A stretch of DNA of 64,000 nt, taken from a virus. Location: positions 1 to 64,000 of the IMG/VR virus record IMGVR_UViG_3300020125_000051; one strand, 5' to 3'. Of the stretch, positions 38,521-46,096 are shown piece after piece (the first letter of the stretch is position 1; the number at the start of each line of letters is the position of its first letter). The notes beneath the pieces are model-generated. The model was not told the DNA's origin. It made no database searches and was given only the letters and a program-made list of their open reading frames with translations. Made by a program: the position numbers and the translations under genes.

Positions 38521-39398
38521 TGGCTAATGCGTTGTTCGAACAAGCTCGTCAGAAGTTTTTGGGTGCCACCATTGACTGGGATGGCCAAACCTTCTCCGCA
38601 GTTCTAATGGATTTGACACCATCAACTTCTGATGCTGGTATTCGACAGATTACTTCATCTACTAACGCAACTCCTATCGTTGTTACTACTGCTGTGGCGC
38701 ATGGCTTCAGCAATGGTGATCTCGTTTATGTAGATGGAATTGCCACAGGAACAAGTGGCAATGGATTATGGACAATTACCGCAGCTTCTGGATCTGTGTT
38801 TAGTTTAACAGATCCAGTTTCGGGCGCTAACGCTGTAGGTAATGGCGTCGGCGCAGGTGGTTACTGTGTCAATTACGGTCAAACCGCATCCACAGTAAGT
38901 GATTTTTGGGATGACTTTGACGCATCACTTGTTGGTGGTGCATCTGGTAAGGTTAACCTTACAGGTGCTACTATTGCTGCTGGTGTGGCAGATGCTAACG
39001 ATGTTACCTTTACTGCAATTTCTGGTAACACAGTAGAAGCTATCGGTATCATTCGTGATACTGGTACAGCGTCTACTTCTGAAATGGTAGCAATCATTAC
39101 CGGCAAGCAGATTGTTACCTGTAATACTACACTATCTGCTGGTACTGCGTTACTTGTAGAACCGATTAAATACGGTATCCCGAACGGCACTGTGCTGGCC
39201 TTCTCAGGTGGGCAGAATGCTACACTGACCGCCTTGGCTAACGCTGGTGATCGAGTTTTGACCGTATCGTCAACTACAGTTAACATTGGTACACGAGCAC
39301 TTGCCCCGGCTACTGGCTCAGGTCTTCCTGTTACTCCTAATGGTGGCAACATTGTAGTAACATGGGACAATGGTGTCAACAAGATCTTTAAGCTATAG
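38520..39398 (+). CDS. Virion surface protein, probable tail appendage
   Basis: 292 aa. MANALFEQARQKFLGATIDW is a start seen in short-tail or fibre-attachment proteins. Followed by repeated beta segments rich in Gly/Thr/Ala. No enzyme motif. TAATG overlap with the previous gene. Confidence 0.6.
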   Translation: MANALFEQARQKFLGATIDWDGQTFSAVLMDLTPSTSDAGIRQITSSTNATPIVVTTAVAHGFSNGDLVYVDGIATGTSGNGLWTITAASGSVFSLTDPVSGANAVGNGVGAGGYCVNYGQTASTVSDFWDDFDASLVGGASGKVNLTGATIAAGVADANDVTFTAISGNTVEAIGIIRDTGTASTSEMVAIITGKQIVTCNTTLSAGTALLVEPIKYGIPNGTVLAFSGGQNATLTALANAGDRVLTVSSTTVNIGTRALAPATGSGLPVTPNGGNIVVTWDNGVNKIFKL

Positions 39399-39406
39399 GA
39401 GTATAA

Positions 39407-39997
39407 ATGAGTCTTCAGACTTGGGAAGAAACGCTTGTTTCCCAACGTGTCGATAGTCCACTACAAACTACTTTCACTACAGCCAAATCAATTTTTGGTG
39501 TTGATGGTACTGACCAGTCTGCGCACTGTAAGTATACAGTACCACCAAACTTTTTTGTGCCAGGAAAAGCACTTAACATTCAGCTTCGTGGTGATATTTC
39601 CAATATTGTTACTACTCCTGGAACGATTACGTTTCAGGTAATGCTTGGTGCAGTGATTGCCTTCACGTCTGGTGCAATCAACCTCTCGACTACTGCTCAC
39701 ACCACGTTACCATTCTGGCTTGATTTTGATTTAACATGTCAAGTTGATGGTGGTGGTACCCAAGCTAAACTTATGGGTCAGGGCATGATGATTTCAAATA
39801 CAATTGCCAACACTTCCGTTGCAGACTCAGTTGCTAACACACTACCAACATTGCTGCTACCAAATACTACACCTGCACAGGGCACTGGCTTTGATTCAAC
39901 TACATCACAAAAAATAGACATCTTCGTTGGATTCTCAGTTTCTAATGCTGGTAATGGTGTTCGGGCTCGGCAGTATCGCCTTCGCGCAATGAATTAA
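39407..39997 (+). CDS. Virion beta-sandwich protein
   Basis: 196 aa. AHCKYTVPPNFFVPGKALNI and FWLDFDLTCQVDG strands make a jelly-roll-like domain; a typical non-enzymatic tail-tip or head fibre domain. AGGAGTATAA leader. Confidence 0.6.
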   Translation: MSLQTWEETLVSQRVDSPLQTTFTTAKSIFGVDGTDQSAHCKYTVPPNFFVPGKALNIQLRGDISNIVTTPGTITFQVMLGAVIAFTSGAINLSTTAHTTLPFWLDFDLTCQVDGGGTQAKLMGQGMMISNTIANTSVADSVANTLPTLLLPNTTPAQGTGFDSTTSQKIDIFVGFSVSNAGNGVRARQYRLRAMN

Positions 39998-40039
39998 GAT
40001 GTTATCTTATTTGGCGGTGATAGGATAGGAGGTTAAGCA

Positions 40040-42037
40040 GTGACCTCAATCTCTAGTATTACCACCGCCACCAATAATGGTACATCAGCTACCATTTCGG
40101 TAACTACTAGTGAATCACCAGTTACCACTAAAGTCGGCGACTTAGTTATCGTCATACACAGCAATGACTTCTATACATTATCAGCCATGCCAACACCGAC
40201 GGCAACTGGATCTCCCACATTAACTAATATTGTCGACGCTGATGGTGGAACTAATCAGGCACATATTCGATCATGGCGTTATGTAGCTAATACTGCTGGT
40301 GCGCAAACAGTTTCTGTAACGGAAACTGGTGCGCATGATGAAGAAAAATTCATGGCTGTGTACGTGCTTTCGGGTGCAAATACCAGCAACCCGATTGATG
40401 GCACACCAGCTAGCAACTTCTCAACGACTCAACAAACCAATCAAGTCTGTAATGGTATTACAGTTACTAATTCTGATTCATTTTGTATACAATCATTGGC
40501 TGCTGGTACTGGTGTCGCTGCACCTAGCTATACTCCACCAGGTGGTACGACTAAACAATATGATCAAAATGTTGGTGGTGGTTCTCACGGTGGTGGAACC
40601 ATTCAACTGTCTGCTTCTGGTGCTACTGGTAACTTTACGTGGACTATTCCGCCATCTGGTACACCATATGCTTCAGTTACGTTTGCAATTGCTAATGGCA
40701 CAACACCAGCTGTATTGGGAATGCAATCTACTAATAGACACCCAGGACGTGGAACTGGTGTAGCAAGATTCATTCAAACCAGAGCATCATTCGAAACTGT
40801 TCAAACCGCAGTTGATCAAACTGTAACTGCTAATGGTATATCCGGTTCGGAAATACTAGGTAACACCTTAACAGCGCCCGCAATTCCAGCAAACGCAATA
40901 CCAGGGTCTGAAAGATTTGGCGCTGCGCTTACTGCGCCCAGCATTACCACAGGTATAACTACATCTGAAGGTCTTGGTTCACCAACTATAACACTTACCG
41001 TTACATCCAACTCAATTACTTCTAATGAAACTTTCGGTGCTGCTACTGTAGCTCAGGGTGTTTCTGACAATAGCATTACTAGCAATGAGGTTTTTGGGGC
41101 TGCCTCTGTTTCATTGACAGTTCCGGCAAATAGTATAACAAGCAGCGAACGTGTCGGTTCACCTGTGGTGTCTCTGACAGTAACCCCACAGGCAATAACA
41201 ACGAATGAGCAATTTGGTAGCGCCAGTGTCTCAATTGGAGTAAATCCACAAGGTATTACATCTAATGAGCGACTTGGTTCTCCAACAATAACACTTACGG
41301 TTACTGCTAATAGTATTTCAAGTTCTGAGATAGCTGGCAATCCGAATATCGCGGCCGCTAGCTCCGTTACGCCACAGGCAATTAACAGCGCTGAGCAGGT
41401 CGGTCAGCCGGCCGTAACGGCTACCTACACGATAAATGCTCATGGTATTCCGTCTAGTGAGTCAATTGGTAATTCAACTGTTACATTAACAGTCGCAGCT
41501 AATAACATATCAAGCAACGAACGTGTTGGTAATCCTGGTATCCAAGTTATCGTAGCAGCTAACGCAGGTAGTATTTCGTCTAGTGAAACGTTTGGTAATG
41601 CTACTGTATCTAGTACATATACTGTAACTGCAAATGGTATTACTAGCGAAAACAAAATTGGAAATGCGAGTGTAGCTGCGGCAGCCGTTATAACTGCTGG
41701 TTCAATTACTTCAAGTGAAACTTTCGGAAAACCTGCTGTAACAACTGGTGCTGTCACAGTACAAGTACAAAGTATTTCATCAAGTGAACAATTCGGTAGA
41801 TCCATTGTTTCACTAGGTTTACTTGCTTCAACCATTCAGGCACAAAGTATAACTAGTGAGAATAGATTTGGAACTCCATTTGTTGGACCAGAGGTAGATG
41901 ACGCTATTATCTGGCGTGCTGATAGAAACGTTGTTTATGTAGAAGATGCAGATGTAGATTCTACTGTGGCAATCGATGTTGTTGTTTATGAACGAGATGA
42001 CTTAATAGATGCAATTACTGGACCTGATGTAATTTAG
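40040..42037 (+). CDS. Large tail/fibre protein with about 15 short repeats
   Basis: 665 aa, GTG start after AGGAGGT. Residues 1-250 form a beta domain with WRYVANTAGAQTVSVTETGA and a Gly/His-rich loop. From about 270 to 615 a 20-26 residue unit recurs, consensus I(T/S)S(S/N)Ex(F/V)G(x)(A/P)x(V/I), e.g. SITSNETFGAATV, SITSSERVGSPVV, SISSSEIAGNP. The final 50 residues are a capping domain (IIWRADRNVVYVEDADVDST). Probably a long, stalk-like adhesive structure. Last gene before the terminator. Confidence 0.7.
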   Translation: MTSISSITTATNNGTSATISVTTSESPVTTKVGDLVIVIHSNDFYTLSAMPTPTATGSPTLTNIVDADGGTNQAHIRSWRYVANTAGAQTVSVTETGAHDEEKFMAVYVLSGANTSNPIDGTPASNFSTTQQTNQVCNGITVTNSDSFCIQSLAAGTGVAAPSYTPPGGTTKQYDQNVGGGSHGGGTIQLSASGATGNFTWTIPPSGTPYASVTFAIANGTTPAVLGMQSTNRHPGRGTGVARFIQTRASFETVQTAVDQTVTANGISGSEILGNTLTAPAIPANAIPGSERFGAALTAPSITTGITTSEGLGSPTITLTVTSNSITSNETFGAATVAQGVSDNSITSNEVFGAASVSLTVPANSITSSERVGSPVVSLTVTPQAITTNEQFGSASVSIGVNPQGITSNERLGSPTITLTVTANSISSSEIAGNPNIAAASSVTPQAINSAEQVGQPAVTATYTINAHGIPSSESIGNSTVTLTVAANNISSNERVGNPGIQVIVAANAGSISSSETFGNATVSSTYTVTANGITSENKIGNASVAAAAVITAGSITSSETFGKPAVTTGAVTVQVQSISSSEQFGRSIVSLGLLASTIQAQSITSENRFGTPFVGPEVDDAIIWRADRNVVYVEDADVDSTVAIDVVVYERDDLIDAITGPDVI

Positions 42038-42047
42038 CACAAACACG

Positions 42048-42084
42048 AAAAGGGCGGTCTTCCTCTAATGGAAGCCGCCCTTTT
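42048..42084. terminator. Bidirectional intrinsic terminator
   Basis: AAAAGGGCGG-CTTCC pairs with GGAAG-CCGCCCTTTT around TCTAAT, one bulged T. A-run on the left and T-run on the right let it end transcripts from both convergent blocks. Confidence 0.9.
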
Positions 42085-42086
42085 CT

Positions 42087-42527
42087 TTACAAAGATTTTA
42101 GTTTTTCTGTTGCTTCTTCCATCCATATCTTGTTCTTCATTCGATGTCGGAATAAAAGTCTCATCGCATCGTTTCCATGTGGATGACCAATATTATATAC
42201 ACCCATTACCTTGAGTTTTTTATCATCCCAGAAGCCTTTGCCATCACTTGGTGTTATCTTAATCACTTCTAAACAATTTAGTTGTGCATAAAGTTCAATC
42301 ACACCAATATACTCAACGCCGGTGAACACAACACCTTTCATGTTCTGGCGGAAGTGAAAAGCTTCGTAGATTATGGTTTTAGGTTGAAGTGCTGATAATA
42401 CATCATATAAAGTTTCATGCGGATGTGGATAAAGGTCTGCTCTTACTTCAAATGATCTATATTCATCACTTGTCTTGGTAGCGAATCCTGTGGTGGTTCC
42501 TGGGTCTAGCGCGCAAATGTCAGCCAT
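42087..42527 (-). CDS. RuvC-like Holliday junction resolvase
   Basis: 146 aa, RNase H fold. CALDPGTTTGFA puts the first catalytic Asp at 8; IIYEAFHF supplies the Glu; HPHGNDAMRLL gives the last Asp. Resolves branched DNA before packaging. Last gene of the minus-strand right arm before the terminator. Confidence 0.8.
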   Translation of the reverse strand: MADICALDPGTTTGFATKTSDEYRSFEVRADLYPHPHETLYDVLSALQPKTIIYEAFHFRQNMKGVVFTGVEYIGVIELYAQLNCLEVIKITPSDGKGFWDDKKLKVMGVYNIGHPHGNDAMRLLFRHRMKNKIWMEEATEKLKSL

Positions 42528-42750
42528 TTAGGTTTAATCCACCTCGCATTTTCTTTTTAGCTAAACTAAGTTTTACACGCTCTAAAAAGTCATCAGCCTT
42601 AGCTTTGCAGTTGCCACATCCACATAAATCTTCTATTGGTATGTTGATATGACAGGTATGACAATGAGCTGAATCGGCTAAACAGCACTTACAATTTGTA
42701 CATAAGGCTGTTAGAACTTCATTGTTAAGCTTAGTTAGTGATGCTGCCAT
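42520..42750 (-). CDS. Cys-rich zinc protein
   Basis: 76 aa with nine or ten Cys in 40 residues (CTNCKCC, CHTCH, CGCGNC), probably two zinc sites, then a basic KKKMRGG tail. AAGGAATAATT leader. Function unknown. Confidence 0.65.
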   Translation of the reverse strand: MAASLTKLNNEVLTALCTNCKCCLADSAHCHTCHINIPIEDLCGCGNCKAKADDFLERVKLSLAKKKMRGGLNLNG

Positions 42751-42752
42751 AA

Positions 42753-43097
42753 TTATTCCTTGGGATTGGTGGTTGCTGCACTAACTATATCCTTATCTGG
42801 TGCAGTCGTGATGGCTTCACCAGCAGCTACTATTTGAGGGTTATTAATTGGGTCAGGTACGTAGACTGCTACCCTCGCGTTTGGAGTAACAGCCGGTCGT
42901 GTCCAAACGGCTTGAATTACTGCAAGTATCGCGGCAATAAATCCAATTAACGAGTTTGGCACCTCAGGCGATAAAACTATGCCAATTGAAGATAGTAATA
43001 GTACTAACGCCATTATGGCACCACGCAATAATGCTGGGTCAAGATGAACTAACTTCCACCAAAAATTATCCTTAGGATTTTCCTGTGGATTCGTCAT
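42753..43097 (-). CDS. Probable holin
   Basis: 114 aa. Two helices, DPALLRGAIMALVLLLSSIG and LIGFIAAILAVIQAVWTR, joined by a short loop, then TPNARVAVYVPD and a soluble tail. The LRGAI..., VTPNARV pattern is typical of small actinophage holins. It lies 5.5 kb from the lysin, on the other strand. Confidence 0.7.
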   Translation of the reverse strand: MTNPQENPKDNFWWKLVHLDPALLRGAIMALVLLLSSIGIVLSPEVPNSLIGFIAAILAVIQAVWTRPAVTPNARVAVYVPDPINNPQIVAAGEAITTAPDKDIVSAATTNPKE

Positions 43098-43099
43098 TA

Positions 43100-43309
43100 T
43101 TACTCCTGTCCACGGTATATGGTTGGTAAATCTCTTCTCTTAATCTGTGATGGTGGATCTAATTCATTTGCAATAGACCGTAGAGTGTCAGCAACTACTT
43201 TTGCACTTTCAGAAGTAAAGTCATAAATAGTTTGCATATAAGAGGTAGCTCTTGGTTCATCTGGCGTTTCATCTGGAGTAAGTCGTTGAACTATTACTTT
43301 ATACATCAT
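43100..43309 (-). CDS. 69-aa hypothetical protein
   Basis: MMYKVIVQRLTPDETPDEPR;  one alpha/beta unit with ESAKVVADTLRSIANEL. Overlaps neighbours on both sides. Not recognised. Confidence 0.6.
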   Translation of the reverse strand: MMYKVIVQRLTPDETPDEPRATSYMQTIYDFTSESAKVVADTLRSIANELDPPSQIKRRDLPTIYRGQE

Positions 43310-43752
43310 GCCAAACCATCTATTCTTGTTTCATAGTAGATTACTGGCTTACCAAAATTACTTGGAAATGCAACTTTGGCATGTGGAAACATTGCTCTTG
43401 GTTCAATGGTAACTTCAAACTCTACTTCATGGGAAAGTCTTTTGAATCTTACTTTCTTAAATGGCATCCACCATCTACTAATATAAGTATATTTAAAGTG
43501 ATCCCACCAAGTACAATAATGTGTTGACGTTACAGTTTTAGTTCTTCTTATTGTTTGAGGTTCACCAGTTGCCGCAGTTAGCACATATGCTTTTAATGTT
43601 ATAACGAGTTGATCTAAAGATTGATCAAGCACAATCTTTGGATCTACACATACTTCTAGTTCTCTTCTGCTGACTAGTTTAGTAAACCCGACATTTTTCC
43701 ATTGAGCTAATTGTTCATGTGGCATTGTTGCTTCAGTTGGAGATTTATCCAT
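43306..43752 (-). CDS. 148-aa hypothetical protein
   Basis: Start at MDKSPTEATMPHEQLAQWKN (ATGGATAA overlap); two ATG codons upstream are alternatives. Beta-rich with aromatic WWDHFKYTYISRWWMPFKKV and SHEVEFEVTIEPRAM. No family recognised. Confidence 0.6.
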   Translation of the reverse strand: MDKSPTEATMPHEQLAQWKNVGFTKLVSRRELEVCVDPKIVLDQSLDQLVITLKAYVLTAATGEPQTIRRTKTVTSTHYCTWWDHFKYTYISRWWMPFKKVRFKRLSHEVEFEVTIEPRAMFPHAKVAFPSNFGKPVIYYETRIDGLA

Positions 43753-44029
43753 TGTCATTGCCATCAAGCATCAATCTATCTGCCAACTTGCGATGAATTT
43801 CGATAATACCAATTATCTTGTACCAAGGCAAATCACCGTCTGTGAATAACACAGGATGGTTAGTCAGTACTACTCCGTCATCAGTTATACGCTGAGACAC
43901 TGACAATATTACATACTCTTGCAGCATTTCACCTGGATCTACAACTCCATATGCTTCAAGAGCATTTTGAATTGCAGCAGTAAGTGCTTCATCGGCTTTA
44001 ACTTGCGCATCAGTTCTGTTCATTAACAT
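43745..44029 (-). CDS. Small actinophage protein (DUF7213-like pattern)
   Basis: 94 aa from MLMNRTDAQVKADEALTAAI; a second ATG two codons on is equally possible. NALEAYGVVDPGEMLQEYVI and a IGIIEIHRKLADRLM helix match a short family often found in actinophages; role unknown. AGGAAAA leader. Confidence 0.65.
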   Translation of the reverse strand: MLMNRTDAQVKADEALTAAIQNALEAYGVVDPGEMLQEYVILSVSQRITDDGVVLTNHPVLFTDGDLPWYKIIGIIEIHRKLADRLMLDGNDNG

Positions 44030-44342
44030 TTTTCCTAGTTCCATCCTCATTGAATAGTGAGCAATCACCTGGACAACACTGGTGATAGTCAGGCATACAC
44101 TCTGTGCATGACCATTGATTTTTTGCTTTATGTTTTGTATAGTGTAATTTCATTTGTACATTACAAAGTCGCCAGAAATGACCTTGCGTATTATTGCCAG
44201 TGTGATGACCACATCTAGCACATATTAGACAACGACAGGTATATCCACCATGACCGTCACTATAAACAGGTGGACGTTCTGCGTCACATCCTTCTACTCT
44301 TGGTACACCATGTTTATCTTTGATCAAATTGTTTGAACTCAT
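44010..44342 (-). CDS. Cys/His-rich zinc protein
   Basis: 110 aa. CRCLICARCGHHTGNN and CTECMPDYHQCCPGDC make at least two zinc sites. Overlaps the genes on both sides. Function unknown. Confidence 0.65.
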   Translation of the reverse strand: MSSNNLIKDKHGVPRVEGCDAERPPVYSDGHGGYTCRCLICARCGHHTGNNTQGHFWRLCNVQMKLHYTKHKAKNQWSCTECMPDYHQCCPGDCSLFNEDGTRKNVNEQN

Positions 44343-44685
44343 CTAACAATTCCTTCGCAAAATCTTCTTCACCAAAGAATGCACGTTCAAGTGTATCAAG
44401 TGGCATTACACATTCATTTAATTCAAAATCCCATAGAGATCCTTCCTTAGTACAGAAGAGTCCAAATGGATGATACATCTTGATTAGTTCTGGTGATATA
44501 GAATTTTCATGTTGTTGACAGGCGAGTACACCTGGGTAAAAACCTTGACCATCTAATGTATTCAACATAAAATGTCTTGTTACTGGAGATTTGTTACATT
44601 CGTATTCTGATTCAAAATTTGGACTTGAATTATAACCACAACTATTTCCATTCCAACCTCGCATAGGACCTACTCGGTCATCCAT
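44314..44685 (-). CDS. 123-aa hypothetical protein
   Basis: MDDRVGPMRGWNGNSCGYNS. Cys-containing N-terminal half, acidic C-terminus (FFGEEDFAKELLDEFKQFDQ). Starts inside the end of the previous gene. Not recognised. Confidence 0.6.
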   Translation of the reverse strand: MDDRVGPMRGWNGNSCGYNSSPNFESEYECNKSPVTRHFMLNTLDGQGFYPGVLACQQHENSISPELIKMYHPFGLFCTKEGSLWDFELNECVMPLDTLERAFFGEEDFAKELLDEFKQFDQR

Positions 44686-44861
44686 GGTTCATCCCAATCA
44701 AGTACTGGAATATCTTTGTGAAATCCTTGCAGCGAATTAACTACCCAATCAAGTTTGTCTGTCGGACATGTAGCTATTAATTCCGGCTCACGCATATAAT
44801 TTTCGGTGTATATCTCGTTGCCTTTAACTCTGAAGCATTTCAATGGTGTCATAGCTACCAT
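44670..44861 (-). CDS. 63-aa hypothetical protein
   Basis: MVAMTPLKCFRVKGNEIYTE ... CPTDKLDWVVNSLQGF. Small alpha/beta protein. ATG overlaps the previous stop (ATGGTAG). Confidence 0.6.
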   Translation of the reverse strand: MVAMTPLKCFRVKGNEIYTENYMREPELIATCPTDKLDWVVNSLQGFHKDIPVLDWDEPWMTE

Positions 44862-45058
44862 GGCAGTCCTCGCAAATCTGATTCATGTGCCCAATCTTGG
44901 GTATAGTTACATTTTTCAGTTGGACAAATCCAACCATCAACCGTAGCTTCTAGTACGTGGCTGCTATCATATCCACAGGTGTATGGATGCCTACGATAAT
45001 CCCGTTGGGATTCGTTTAAATTGTAGACTTGTTGCTCAGTCCACGGTGCTCGTGTCAT
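44855..45058 (-). CDS. 67-aa zinc-ribbon-like protein
   Basis: Starts MTRAPWTEQQVYNLNESQRD; CGYDSSHVLEATVDGWICPT gives Cys/His ligands for one zinc. Its leader is an exact copy of the thyX leader (21 bp). The longer frame begins inside the thyX gene and is less likely. Confidence 0.65.
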   Translation of the reverse strand: MTRAPWTEQQVYNLNESQRDYRRHPYTCGYDSSHVLEATVDGWICPTEKCNYTQDWAHESDLRGLPW

Positions 45059-45059
45059 C

Positions 45060-45080
45060 ACCAAGGCCACTTTCCTATTA
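45060..45080 (-). repeat. Copy 1 of duplicated 21-bp initiation region
   Basis: ACCAAGGCCACTTTCCTATTA on the plus strand, identical to 45772-45792; both sit just before a start codon and carry AGGAAAG. Confidence 0.85.
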
Positions 45081-45770
45081 TATAAAATCTTGCATAGTGT
45101 TTGGAGCCACAGCAATTAGTTGTTTTAGTATTTGTTTCGCCAATTCTTGAATTTCACCATCAGCAGCAGGATGATTTCGTTTTTGAATCACTTCGCGCCA
45201 AGCTCGCATGTTTCCAGTGACAATTAATTTAGTTTCTGTAGCATTTGGTAATACCGATCTAGCAACTTGACGTGCGTATTTGCGTGAGACACCTTGTTGA
45301 CTTAACAATTCGACAATAGACGAATATTTGCGTTTAGCATCTTCCATTGTATTTCTTAGTACTGTATCAAGAATATCATAGGTAGTTGATGAATTTAAAT
45401 TTGGAGGAATAATATATTTTGCTGCTGATTCATCTACATAACGCTGAGATAATTGCGAATAAGAAAGATGTCTGTGTCTAATTAATTCATGAGTTAGTGA
45501 TCTTGATATTTCAGCAATATAGAATGAAGCTGAAGCGTGCTCTAGCACCGATGCATGGTTACTACTAATAATGTTGGCTAAATAATTTTTATTGAGTTTT
45601 GTCTTTTCATTAGGTCTATCCCATGATTGATAACATAGTCTGCCTGCAAATTCGGCCAATAAATCTGCATCAGTAATATCACTATCAATTGGAAATTCCT
45701 GCGGAATCCAACCAGCAATTGGAAGTACTGGTAAATTTACCATTGTATAGGCTACTAATGTTACAATCAT
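45078..45770 (-). CDS. thyX: Flavin-dependent thymidylate synthase
   Basis: 230 aa. ThyX methylates dUMP to dTMP with FAD, NADPH and methylene-tetrahydrofolate. Signature RHRHLSYSQLSQRY at 98-111 is the RHRxxSxxxxSxRY motif; HELIR precedes it and RSVLPNATETKLIVTGNMRA follows. The ATG overlaps the previous stop (TAATG). Keeps thymidine supply high during phage DNA synthesis. Confidence 0.95.
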   Translation of the reverse strand: MIVTLVAYTMVNLPVLPIAGWIPQEFPIDSDITDADLLAEFAGRLCYQSWDRPNEKTKLNKNYLANIISSNHASVLEHASASFYIAEISRSLTHELIRHRHLSYSQLSQRYVDESAAKYIIPPNLNSSTTYDILDTVLRNTMEDAKRKYSSIVELLSQQGVSRKYARQVARSVLPNATETKLIVTGNMRAWREVIQKRNHPAADGEIQELAKQILKQLIAVAPNTMQDFI

Positions 45771-46096
45771 TACCAAGGCCACTTTCCTATTAACCAGCTA
45801 GGACGTTGTTCTTCATTGCTTGCTGCTCTAGGGTTATCTGGATTTAAACCCCATTCGTAACTCCAGTTGCAATCTTCATTTTCACAATATAGGTCACCAG
45901 CAGAACCACAGTTCATGCAAGATACCCAATGTCCATCGCCTCGCTGATAAGTGTGACAAGAGTTACCAACCCAAATTGGTGAAGTTCCACATTTTGGACA
46001 TGGTGCATCTATATATGGATCATATTTTCCTTCAACAAAAATCATTTGTGTTCGTTCTGGTTCTTGTTTTGTAGTCCTCTTTAAAAAATTCAACAT
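45770..46096 (-). CDS. Zinc-finger hypothetical protein
   Basis: 108 aa. CPKCGTSPIW, CHTYQRGDGHWVSCMNCGSA and CENEDCNW provide two zinc sites. Ends WLIGKWPW. Adjacent to thyX and polymerase; no known family. Confidence 0.65.
   Translation of the reverse strand: MLNFLKRTTKQEPERTQMIFVEGKYDPYIDAPCPKCGTSPIWVGNSCHTYQRGDGHWVSCMNCGSAGDLYCENEDCNWSYEWGLNPDNPRAASNEEQRPSWLIGKWPW
45772..45792 (-). repeat. Copy 2 of duplicated 21-bp initiation region
   Basis: Same 21 bp as 45060-45080, here overlapping the end of the upstream gene and preceding the thyX ATG. Confidence 0.85.
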
